From: Pseudomonadota bacterium
GTDB lineage: Bacteria; Pseudomonadota; Gammaproteobacteria; Pseudomonadales; Pseudohongiellaceae
Length of the DNA stretch: 64,000 bases
Reading direction: 5' to 3'
Assembly (NCBI GenBank): GCA_027592275.1
Contig: JAQCKF010000003.1
Span: 1 to 64,000, forward strand
Shown: positions 40,251 through 48,401 of the stretch, one piece after another
Numbering within the stretch: position 1 is the stretch's first letter
Layout of the letters: every line of letters begins with the position of its first letter
The notes under the pieces: generated by a model
Database searches by the model: none
What the model was told of the DNA's origin: nothing
Seen by the model: only the letters and a program-made list of their open reading frames with translations
Program-made: the position numbers and the translations under genes

Positions 40251-42746
40251 CTAGGACTGCGGGGTTCCTTCTTTCACGGGTGTTGTTTCAGGGCCTAAGG
40301 GCTTGAAGGTTGAGAGCAACTGCGGCAGTAAGGTGAGCGAGCCGACTAGTGCTACCAACATGGCGAGGCTGGTCAACAGGCCGAACACAATGGTTGGAAT
40401 GAAATTGGACAGCGCGAGAATCGAGAACCCTGCCACGATGGTCATGGAGGTGAAGTACATCGCACGACCGATGCTGTTATGGCAGAAGTACATCGTGTCG
40501 CGGTAATTTCCAATGCGAGGAAACTCACGCTTGAAGCGGTGCATGTAATGGATAGTATTGTCGACACCGATGCCAACTGATATCGATGCAATCGTAATCG
40601 TCATGATATCTAGAGGTATACCAACCCAACCCATTATGCCCAACACGAAGGCCGCGGCGATCGCGTTAGGGATAATGCAGATAAGCGCGATCATGAAAGA
40701 TCTAAACAAGACTAGAAACATCAGCATAATCGCCAGCATTACCACGCCTAGCGTTAGTATCTGCGATTGAAAAAGACTCTGCAGCACATTGTTGTACATG
40801 ACAAGTATGCCAGTCAGTCGAACGTCTTCATCGGCAAAACCAAAATCTGACTCTATGCCCGCTTCGATGCGCTGCAATAGTTCATTACGATTTAGGTTTT
40901 CCGCGGATTCAATTACTCGTACATTAAATCGGATCTGGTTATCGTCGATCGATATGAACGGATTCAGCACAGTGTTCTTTAACGTTTCTGGAATACGGTT
41001 ATAGAGCACCGCCCATAGCAATCCATCTATGAGTTGGTCGTCGTTCAGTTGTTCGGCGAGCTCTATAACTGCCCCGAATGAAAGCACCTTACCGGTCTGC
41101 GGATCGTTATCCAGGTATTGATGAATGGCCTTAACTTGCTCCATCTTCGGCGCAGTAAACCAGTAAGCGTCTTCATTGCTGTCGTCGCTATCTCCAAATC
41201 CGAAGCCGTCGTCAAAGCCTCCATCGAAATCATCTTCTGCCGCGGGCAGATTAACGACGACATCGAAGGACAAGGTGCCACCCAGCTTCTCATCGAACAG
41301 CGACATGCCTTGATAAATTTCAGTGCTCTCCCGGAAATAGTCGATGAAACTATTTTCAACCCGAATTTGTGAGAGCCCGATTCCACTAATGAGTGCTACG
41401 CCGAGATAGATGTATAAAATCTTGTTATCTAACTTCGCCGTTACGTCGGCTAACGCTGATGTCAGATTAAGGCGCAAGTTCGACGATTGCTTAGACTCGT
41501 CTTTCTTGATAATACTAAGAATCGCCGGAAACAGTGTGAACGCAACGAGCAGCGCCGTTGCCACTCCCATCATCATCATCCAGCCAAAAGTAATAATAGG
41601 AAGAATGCCACTGACTATCAGCGAGCCAAACGCTACTGCTGTAGTGAGTGCCGTGTACAGGCAGGGCCTGAACATACTCAGCACCGAATGACGCAGCAGC
41701 TTGTCGTGGTCGGAATAGTGCCGAGTTGCTCTCAATTCACGATAGCGAACTGTAAGATGCACAGTAAGCGAGATAGTGATGATCAGCAGCAGTGAAATAA
41801 AGTTGGAAGACACGACCGTTACGCGCCAGTCCATTAGGCCCAACACTCCAACCATGATGACACCAGCCACGGCACAGCAAGCTAGAGGCAAAGCCACCCA
41901 GCGCACTTTTCGGAATATGAGACCTAGCGCAAAAATTATGAGAAGTACTACTGCGAAGCTGAAGCTACTTAAGTCTCCCTGCACGAAGGTAACGAGGTCG
42001 TCGGCAATCATCGGCGCTCCGCCGAGATATATCTGCGCATCTTCACGATAGCGCTCTAGTGTTGCACGCACCACGCTTATAATTTCGTGCTGACGATCTG
42101 CCGCGAGTACACTGTGTATCGCGTAATCCGATTCTATCTGCGCTAATTCATTGACTTCATCAACAGAGAGCTCTGCGCCTCGTGCCTTGTTACGTAGTTC
42201 GGTTCGTCGACCTATCAAATCACGCGCTGTCTCATCGATGGCAAAGCTAACCAACATGCCCGCCGTTTTTCCGTCAGGGCTGATGACCGCATTTCTGAAA
42301 ACTGGGCTGCTAGTAACTTCTTCACGCGCGGAGACCAGGTCAATATCTTGATCCGATAGTGTCAGATAGTCTTCCGAGATTCCGGTGAGAGGCGTGTCTT
42401 CAAAAATCGGCACATTGAGAATGCTGTCCACCGATTCAACGCGGTTAATGGCGAGCAATTCGTCTCGTAGTTCACCGAGTTTGTTTAGCTCGCCCCGACT
42501 AAACAAGTCGCCTGTAGGCGTATAGGCAATCGTGACCGCTTCTCGAATGCCGTAGCGAACATTTATCTCGCGAGAGAATTCGAGATCTGGATCGTCTTCT
42601 AATAACAGTGAATCAGCGGAGGCATCGAGTCGAAAATTCTGTGTCTGCCAGCCGAAGAAACCGACCAGCAACAACAGAATAGCGATTACCAGATAGGGTT
42701 TAGTGAATACCAATGAGCTATAGAATCGAGTTACAGGTGAAGACAT
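40251..42746 (-). CDS. RND/MMPL superfamily transporter (HAE3-like), copy 1
   Basis: An 831-residue inner-membrane protein with the two-half RND layout. Each half has one helix, a large periplasmic domain, then five helices. The first-half helices include FSFAVVLLIIFALGLIF and GVLGLMDWRVTVVSSNFISLL; the second-half helices include GVVMLAIMLMFLVLF and the signature ASISVGIGVDNTIHYMHRF. The length and duplication fit HAE3/hopanoid-type exporters rather than drug pumps. An acidic Asp/Gly-rich loop (about residues 502-527, for example EDDFDGGFDDGFGFGDSDD) is unusual and may bind cations. A paralogue is at 48402. Neither has an adaptor or channel gene adjacent. Confidence 0.92.
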   Translation of the reverse strand: MSSPVTRFYSSLVFTKPYLVIAILLLLVGFFGWQTQNFRLDASADSLLLEDDPDLEFSREINVRYGIREAVTIAYTPTGDLFSRGELNKLGELRDELLAINRVESVDSILNVPIFEDTPLTGISEDYLTLSDQDIDLVSAREEVTSSPVFRNAVISPDGKTAGMLVSFAIDETARDLIGRRTELRNKARGAELSVDEVNELAQIESDYAIHSVLAADRQHEIISVVRATLERYREDAQIYLGGAPMIADDLVTFVQGDLSSFSFAVVLLIIFALGLIFRKVRWVALPLACCAVAGVIMVGVLGLMDWRVTVVSSNFISLLLIITISLTVHLTVRYRELRATRHYSDHDKLLRHSVLSMFRPCLYTALTTAVAFGSLIVSGILPIITFGWMMMMGVATALLVAFTLFPAILSIIKKDESKQSSNLRLNLTSALADVTAKLDNKILYIYLGVALISGIGLSQIRVENSFIDYFRESTEIYQGMSLFDEKLGGTLSFDVVVNLPAAEDDFDGGFDDGFGFGDSDDSNEDAYWFTAPKMEQVKAIHQYLDNDPQTGKVLSFGAVIELAEQLNDDQLIDGLLWAVLYNRIPETLKNTVLNPFISIDDNQIRFNVRVIESAENLNRNELLQRIEAGIESDFGFADEDVRLTGILVMYNNVLQSLFQSQILTLGVVMLAIMLMFLVLFRSFMIALICIIPNAIAAAFVLGIMGWVGIPLDIMTITIASISVGIGVDNTIHYMHRFKREFPRIGNYRDTMYFCHNSIGRAMYFTSMTIVAGFSILALSNFIPTIVFGLLTSLAMLVALVGSLTLLPQLLSTFKPLGPETTPVKEGTPQS

Positions 42747-42902
42747 ACGGGGATTGGACTACCTTAGAATTGATCAAGAACTGACTCTAACTATACGCGG
42801 TTCGACCAATTTTTGCGATTTGATTACCTCTAACCAAGAGGACCTTTGATAGAGAATGGAGTGCGGTCTCACACTCCGTTGTATTGAGATGTCGCTGAGA
42901 GT

Positions 42903-43904
42903 CTACAGTTCCGCCTGATCCAGTTCTTGGCGTCTGGCTCCGGCCATAATGCCATGGAAGGCGTAGTTTCCCTCGTGACAGGCATACTCGTACATATGCT
43001 CCCCAGGAAGCTTGCGGTTCATTGCGATCTCCCCAGTCCAGGGTTGTCGATAGCTGAGCGGGTCTTCCAGAGTGAATGCATATTTTATCTTGCCTTCATT
43101 CTGCAGGCTAAAACGCTCAGTGATCACCAACTGATCGGAGCTGCCTCTAAAGGACTGCTGCGAGTGAAAGTTCTGCGTCTTCACGACGAGAGTGTCGCCC
43201 TCCCAGTAACCTACCGAGTCACCCATCCATTTCTCGAAGTTGGTTGAGTGATGATTCTTGTCTATTGGAATGATTCGCGCATCGTGGACCATTTCGACAA
43301 GGATCATTACGTGGTCTTGGGTCTGCACAATCTGATAGTTGCTGTTGTAGAGAATCGGCAACATTGGCGGGCCTGATCCGGATCCGAAGGTAAGCAGGCA
43401 ACGCTCACCCAGAGGGCGAAGTTCATGTGCATCAAAGGGCTCAACCCCGGGTCGAGCTTGCCACTGAGCACGCAGCCCGTTCTGCGGACGATCACCTTCC
43501 AGATAGGGTATTTGCCCATTGGGTGGGTCTACAATAATTGACGTGCGGTACTGCCCATCCAACTGAATCGCATCTGAGCGAGGATCCCACCAGAAACTAT
43601 TGTAACCAAGGTCTGCGTTGCCATCGGTGGGAGGTGCACGTTCTGGGTCAGCCGCTTGCGAGGAAATATCATAGCGATCGCGCCAGCCTTGCTCTACATC
43701 GGACGCCTCTGCTTCGGTTAGAAAGCCCTTCTCGCCTAATTCTTCTGGGCGAGTCAGAGGGGTTTGCGAGGAATTAGTCCAATAGCCTTGGAGGTCGGGT
43801 CTTCCATCGTTGGTTCGCGGCATCTCCCAGTCTTGGGCTGCGAGTGGCCCCATGGTCAGGACAACCAGTGATAGGCCAATTAGAGAACGGCAATGAATCT
43901 TCAT
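42903..43904 (-). CDS. Secreted RPDLQG-family protein of unknown function, copy 2
   Basis: A 333-residue exported protein. The start is set at ATG 43904, preceded by GAGGTGCAACAGA; an upstream ATG at 43964 would add 20 residues ahead of the signal peptide. The signal (IGLSLVVLTMGPLAAQ) is followed by NDGRPDLQGYWTNSSQTPL. It shares with the gene at 12342 the blocks RCLLTFGSGSGPPMLP, YQIVQTQDHVMILVEMVHDAR, WEGDTLVVKTQNFHS and YEYACHEGNY. The function is unknown. The gene stands alone, with the stop 156 bp from the RND gene start. Confidence 0.85.
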   Translation of the reverse strand: MKIHCRSLIGLSLVVLTMGPLAAQDWEMPRTNDGRPDLQGYWTNSSQTPLTRPEELGEKGFLTEAEASDVEQGWRDRYDISSQAADPERAPPTDGNADLGYNSFWWDPRSDAIQLDGQYRTSIIVDPPNGQIPYLEGDRPQNGLRAQWQARPGVEPFDAHELRPLGERCLLTFGSGSGPPMLPILYNSNYQIVQTQDHVMILVEMVHDARIIPIDKNHHSTNFEKWMGDSVGYWEGDTLVVKTQNFHSQQSFRGSSDQLVITERFSLQNEGKIKYAFTLEDPLSYRQPWTGEIAMNRKLPGEHMYEYACHEGNYAFHGIMAGARRQELDQAEL

Positions 43905-44333
43905 TCTGTTGCACCTCATTGTAATATTTCTGGGTCTTTCTTCGAGCATAGCGCCAATGCACAATTGCTACAATAATGGGTAGATAAACTGCGCTGAGAT
44001 CACGATAATTGACTATTCACGCTGTATTAATCCACGGGCGGCTATGGTTTATCAGTTACTAGATTCTAAAATTCACACCAAATTCTATAACACATTGTTT
44101 TATAAAGATTATTTATCGTGAGAAAGCCCTAACCTAGCTGCAACTTTCTGTGACATGGTGTCGCACCCCCGTAGGATTGGAAATGGAATGTTGTTACCAT
44201 TATTACCAGCTTGAGTAAGGGCTAGAGGCGTTGATAAAGATCAATGCTCCACGTAATCCGCCCGATACAATGACTCAACACAGGATTTAAGCGATAACCA
44301 GTCTAGTCGACTAGTTACTATTAAGGAGTTGTC
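43905..44333. other. Divergent intergenic region between RPDLQG gene 2 and a redoxin gene
   Basis: About 430 bp without a gene, serving as promoter region for both divergent genes. It contains CTATAACA at 44085-44092, the first eight bases of the elements at 6152 and 13384, in the same orientation relative to the RPDLQG gene but with a weak second half. AAGGAGTTGTC at its right edge is the redoxin ribosome-binding site. Confidence 0.4.
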
Positions 44334-44924
44334 ATGCTACGTAAACTTTTCATAATTAGCGGCCTGCTAATCGCCTCTTCCGCGGCTCTAGCCGATGAAT
44401 GGTTGCGCTCTATTCCAGATTTCGAACTCACTGATCATCTTGGTGCGATACACACGCTAGACACCTATGCAGACAATGAATTTGTTGTGCTCTACGTACA
44501 AGGCGTAGGCTGCCCAATCGCTAGAATCGCGCTGCCAAATTATCGTGAAGTACGTGACGAGTATGCTGACAAAGGCATCGAGTTCGTCATGTTCAACGCG
44601 AACATTCAGGACAACCTGCCGCGCATCGCCAAGGAAGCTGGTGAGTTCGGTATAGACTTTCCGATCATTAAAGATGAAGGCCAGGTCCTCGCGAAGGCAC
44701 TAGGCGTTGAGCGTACTGCTGAAGTATTCATCGTCAACCCACGAACAAAAGAAGTTCTGTATCGCGGCCCAATCAACGATCAACTGGGTTATGAAACACA
44801 ACGCAACAACGCCGACGAGCATTTCCTCAAGGACGCGTTGAACACTGTTCTTGCTGGCGGCACTGTGAATATGGATGACATACCAGACTCGAAGGGTTGC
44901 CTGGTTGCTATCTTCGACACCTAG
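44334..44924 (+). CDS. Exported redoxin (AhpC/TSA-like) protein with a single active-site cysteine
   Basis: A 196-residue periplasmic thioredoxin-fold protein. A signal peptide (IISGLLIASSAALAD, about 7-21) precedes the redoxin domain. The cysteine in VLYVQGVGCPIARIAL (C60) is at the peroxidatic position but is not part of a CXXC. A second Cys lies at the end (SKGCLVAIF, C189) and could resolve a disulfide. The domain aligns over its whole length with the N-terminal module of the triple fusion at 55787, where C60 is replaced by Ser. The stop is followed by a strong terminator. A thiol-peroxidase or thiol-reductase role is likely but unproven. Confidence 0.88.
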   Translation: MLRKLFIISGLLIASSAALADEWLRSIPDFELTDHLGAIHTLDTYADNEFVVLYVQGVGCPIARIALPNYREVRDEYADKGIEFVMFNANIQDNLPRIAKEAGEFGIDFPIIKDEGQVLAKALGVERTAEVFIVNPRTKEVLYRGPINDQLGYETQRNNADEHFLKDALNTVLAGGTVNMDDIPDSKGCLVAIFDT

Positions 44925-44950
44925 TTAAAAAGTCTTAGAAAGCGAAACAC

Positions 44951-44979
44951 AAAAAGGGACACAACGTGTCCCTTTTTTT
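44951..44979. terminator. Bidirectional intrinsic terminator
   Basis: AAAAAGGGACAC, loop AAC, GTGTCCC and seven T. It lies between the redoxin gene and the convergent M20 peptidase gene and can serve both. Confidence 0.92.
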
Positions 44980-45021
44980 CGCCTGCGATTTATCACAGAC
45001 CGCGCGGTTTCATGTACTTCT

Positions 45022-46392
45022 TTAGTTAAAAACCACGTTGCGAATAATCGCGATCATGTCAGTTATTCCCTGACGAAAGTCTGCTTCGGGAACACTCTCG
45101 TCATTACCATGCACACCGGTAGGCTCCCCAGCACGAGTAATAATCGGATTAAAGCCATAGCTCACGATACCCAGATCGCGGGTGAAATGGCTGTCGGTAA
45201 AACCAGTACTTACCGAAGGCAAGACTCTAGAGCCTGGATACAATTCGCGAGTTACATTTTCAATCGCCGTAAATAACCTTGAACTCGTTGAAGAGACTGC
45301 CGGCGTGAACGCCATGATCACCTCAACTTCGACGCCAGATGGCGCGACCAACTCGGTAAGATCGGCAATGAATTCTTCTGCAGGTCTATCTGGAAGCATG
45401 CGGCAGTCCAACTCGGCCCAAGCCTCTGGTGGCACCACGTTAATCTTGTTAGATCCACTCATGCGCGTTATCGAGCAGGTGTCTCTAGTCAATGCATGAT
45501 GGCCAGGTCGGTATGCCTGAAATGCGGGGAGAAACTCCGGGTCCTGAATAGCAGCCCTCATGTTCGCATAAGCTGCAGCCCACTCATCATCCAGCGACAG
45601 AGCTATGCCTGCGAAATAGGTATCTACGGGGTCTATGATACGAGCAGGAAACGGGTTTGCGCGAAGCGCCGTTAACGCATCAACGATACGCGTTACCGAA
45701 CTGGTAGTTCTGGGCGAGGAGCCATGACCGGGCACATCCACTGCCTTTAATCGCAGCCACACTGGAACTTTCTGCGTCACTTCGACACCGAAAATTATCT
45801 CATCCATATTGCGACTACCGGATCCGCCTTCGTTGATCAATAGGCCTACCCCATCGAAAATTTCTCTGCGATTCTCAATTAGCCAGCCTACGCCGAATGC
45901 ACCGCCTGCTTCTTCGTCGGCACTCGCTAGGAAGACCACGTCTCTATTCAATGCGCGACCGCTTCGGTGCAGCGTTAGAAATGCGGCTAGTTGTGAGATG
46001 CCAGTGCCCTTCATATCTCTCGCGCCGCGACCTAAGATATAGCCATCGCGTATTTCGCCGGAGAGAGGATCAATAGTCCAGTATTCTGGATCTGCCGGTA
46101 CCACATCGGTGTGCTGCAACATCATCAAGCCAGGCTGATCGCCGCCCTCGAGTCTTGCCCAAATATTTCCACGTCCGGGCGCACTTTCCGCCGTCTCATA
46201 TTCGATACCTTCCGCCTCGAATATCGCGGCATAGAAATCGACAGCACGAGATTCGTTGCCGGGAGGATTGATAGTATCGATCTGAATCAATTCCTGAAGC
46301 CAGACGACGGATTCATCTTCGATGGTTTGCGCAAGTGAATGGCTAGTAATTAGGAAACAAATGATCAGCAGTAAACTATTTTTCGTTTTCAA
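45022..46392 (-). CDS. Exported M20 family metallopeptidase
   Basis: A 456-residue zinc peptidase of the M20/M28-like dimetal family. A signal peptide (SLLLIICFLITSHSLAQ) indicates export. Metal and catalytic positions are in place: LMMLQHTDVVPAD (His and Asp), GRGARDMKGTGISQ (bridging Asp), ASADEEAGGAFG (catalytic Glu and metal Glu) and a late FTDSHF...GVHGNDES with the last His. The inserted dimerisation domain is the middle part (about 215-320). It cleaves a small peptide or N-acyl amino acid; the substrate is unassigned. It shares the terminator with the redoxin gene and is convergent to it. Confidence 0.94.
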   Translation of the reverse strand: MKTKNSLLLIICFLITSHSLAQTIEDESVVWLQELIQIDTINPPGNESRAVDFYAAIFEAEGIEYETAESAPGRGNIWARLEGGDQPGLMMLQHTDVVPADPEYWTIDPLSGEIRDGYILGRGARDMKGTGISQLAAFLTLHRSGRALNRDVVFLASADEEAGGAFGVGWLIENRREIFDGVGLLINEGGSGSRNMDEIIFGVEVTQKVPVWLRLKAVDVPGHGSSPRTTSSVTRIVDALTALRANPFPARIIDPVDTYFAGIALSLDDEWAAAYANMRAAIQDPEFLPAFQAYRPGHHALTRDTCSITRMSGSNKINVVPPEAWAELDCRMLPDRPAEEFIADLTELVAPSGVEVEVIMAFTPAVSSTSSRLFTAIENVTRELYPGSRVLPSVSTGFTDSHFTRDLGIVSYGFNPIITRAGEPTGVHGNDESVPEADFRQGITDMIAIIRNVVFN

Positions 46393-46592
46393 GCGAAGAC
46401 TCCCTGAGTAGTAGTGCTCTAAAAATACAGCATCTCCCTCACAGTGGATAGTGCCGCAGTCATAGTACTTAAGGGAAAGGATGGAAAATCCAGCGCGGGG
46501 CTGTTATGCACTAATTTGGTTCTAGGAAGGCACAGGACTAGCGCACGCAGAAAGACGGAGTCCTATTATATTGCCAGTTTTAAGTGCAGGAG

Positions 46593-47363
46593 TTATTCAA
46601 CAAACGCACGCTCGATAACATAATGCGCCTTGATTCCCTGGCGCGACTCATCAAAACCCCAGTCTTCCAATATCTGACAACTGTCCTTTAACATGCTTGG
46701 GCTACCGCAGATCATGAACCTGTCGTGCTCGGGGTCTGCTTGAGGCAGACCGATGTCGGTGAACAATTTCCCAGTAGACATAGCATCAGTCAGGCGGCCC
46801 TGCGTTGCATAGTCTTCACGTGTGACGCTGGGATAGTAGATGAGTTTTTCTCTTACTTCTTCGCCGAAGAATTCATTGTTCGGCAAGTCGTGTTGGATGA
46901 ATTTCTGATAGGCCAATTCCGATGCGTAGCGCACGCCGTGAGTCACGATCACGTTGTCGAACTTTTCGTAGGTTTCTGGATCTTGAATGATGCTGATAAA
47001 AGGCGCTAGACCGGTGCCGGTGCTAATCAAATATAGGTTTCTACCTTCGAGTAGGTGATCAACGACCAGCGTGCCAGTAGGTTTGCTGCTCACGAATACT
47101 TCATCGCCCACCTGAATGTTTTGCAGGCGAGACGTCAGTGCTCCGTCGGCAACTTTGATGCTTAGAAATTCCAACTCCTCATCGTAGTTCGGGCTGGCGA
47201 TGCTATAGGCACGCATCAATGGCTTTCCTTCGACCGCGATACCTAGCATCAAGAAGTGGCCGTTCTCAAATTTCAGCGAGCGATCTCGCGTTGTCTTGAA
47301 GCTAAACAGAGAATCGTTCCAATGATGAACACCCGTAACGCTTTGGGTAGATAGGTTTGCCAC
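46593..47363 (-). CDS. fpr: Ferredoxin--NADP+ reductase
   Basis: A 256-residue flavoprotein of the bacterial Fpr (subclass I) type. The FAD-binding domain has RAYSIASPNYDEELEFLSIKV (about 50-70); the NADP domain has LYLISTGTGLAPFISII and the C-terminal HDRFMICGSPSMLKD. The protein ends YVIERAFVE, the short C-terminus typical of proteobacterial Fpr that stacks near FAD. It exchanges electrons between NADPH and ferredoxin or flavodoxin and commonly responds to redox stress. The gene is divergent from a LysR regulator, as with fpr and finR in Pseudomonas, which points to control by that regulator. Confidence 0.95.
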   Translation of the reverse strand: MANLSTQSVTGVHHWNDSLFSFKTTRDRSLKFENGHFLMLGIAVEGKPLMRAYSIASPNYDEELEFLSIKVADGALTSRLQNIQVGDEVFVSSKPTGTLVVDHLLEGRNLYLISTGTGLAPFISIIQDPETYEKFDNVIVTHGVRYASELAYQKFIQHDLPNNEFFGEEVREKLIYYPSVTREDYATQGRLTDAMSTGKLFTDIGLPQADPEHDRFMICGSPSMLKDSCQILEDWGFDESRQGIKAHYVIERAFVE

Positions 47364-47459
47364 TGCTCACTCCTGATACTTAGATGACCCCTATTGATAT
47401 TAAAGGGCCAATAATATATTGCGCGCAGTGTACGACTTCTCTACTATATCTGCAAAATT

Positions 47460-47475
47460 GAATATATTAATATTC
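47460..47475. promoter_or_regulatory. Candidate LysR operator in the fpr/LysR intergenic region
   Basis: GAATAT-ATTA-ATATTC, a 6-bp inverted repeat with a 4-nt centre, in the 145-bp gap between the divergent fpr and LysR genes, 34 bp from the LysR start. Its symmetry and position are those of a LysR recognition site; this is inference. Confidence 0.55.
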
Positions 47476-47508
47476 TTTATCTGTTTTATAGATATAGCGT
47501 GAAAACCC

Positions 47509-48387
47509 ATGCGATTTACACTAAAACAGCTCCAGGTATTCCTCGCCGTAGCCAGCCATGAGAACGTCAGCATAGCTGCCGACCAGCTGGCTATGTCGCA
47601 ATCTGCGGCCAGTACCGCCCTTAAGCAGTTAGAGCACCGTTTTGGCTTACGCCTGTTTGATAGAATAGGCAAACGTCTACAGCTGAACGAACAAGGCATA
47701 GCTCTGCGCTCAAAGGCTGCAGCGCTGATAGCGGGAGCCGAAGAGCTTGAGAACTCTTTAATCGGCGCCAGCGACATCGGCGAGCTAAAGGTAGGAGCAA
47801 CGCTGACCATTGGAAACTACCTAGCGATAGGAATCATGGCCGCGTTCATGAAAGAGCACCCAGCTGCCAAGGTAAATCTGAATGTGGAGAACACAGCCTC
47901 CATTGCTGCCAAGGTCAGAAATTTCGAATTGGACATCGGCTTGATTGAAGGTGAGCTACAAGAAGCCGACCTAGATGTAAGCTATTGGCGCGAAGATGAA
48001 CTCGCTCTGTTCTGTGCTCCTACTCATCCGCTAGCCTCGCACCGCGAGCTTCAGGACGAGGACCTGCTGTCGGCAGACTGGATAATACGTGAGCAGGGAT
48101 CGGGAACCCGTCAGGCATTTGACCGAGCCATGACTGGCATTCTCTCCAATCTGAAATTGAGGTTGGAGTTACAGCACACAGAAGGTATAAAGCGTGCAGT
48201 CGAAGCAGGGCTAGGCATAGGATGCCTGTCGAAGATAACCCTAAAAGAAGCATTCAAACGCGGCTCACTAGTACCACTTGCCTGTCCTCATAGAAACTGG
48301 ACCAGGAAGTTTTATTTTATTCTGCACCGGCAGAAGTTTCTCAGTCCCGGCGTGAAAAGCTGGATGGAACACTGCAAGAACACTTAG
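47509..48387 (+). CDS. LysR family transcriptional regulator, divergent from fpr
   Basis: A 292-residue LysR-type regulator. The helix-turn-helix covers residues about 1-60 (LKQLQVFLAVASHENVSIAA, LAMSQSAASTALKQLE, RLFDRIGKRLQL). The substrate-binding domain follows (about 90-285) with LKVGATLTIGNYLAIGIMA and REQGSGTRQAFDRAM, whose GSGTR phrase is typical of the CysB/CbbR-like effector pocket. Divergence from fpr suggests it activates fpr, as FinR does in Pseudomonas; orthology is not proven. It lies 14 bp ahead of the second RND gene, which may be co-transcribed. Confidence 0.9.
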   Translation: MRFTLKQLQVFLAVASHENVSIAADQLAMSQSAASTALKQLEHRFGLRLFDRIGKRLQLNEQGIALRSKAAALIAGAEELENSLIGASDIGELKVGATLTIGNYLAIGIMAAFMKEHPAAKVNLNVENTASIAAKVRNFELDIGLIEGELQEADLDVSYWREDELALFCAPTHPLASHRELQDEDLLSADWIIREQGSGTRQAFDRAMTGILSNLKLRLELQHTEGIKRAVEAGLGIGCLSKITLKEAFKRGSLVPLACPHRNWTRKFYFILHRQKFLSPGVKSWMEHCKNT

Positions 48388-48401
48388 GATTCATTACAAG
48401 C

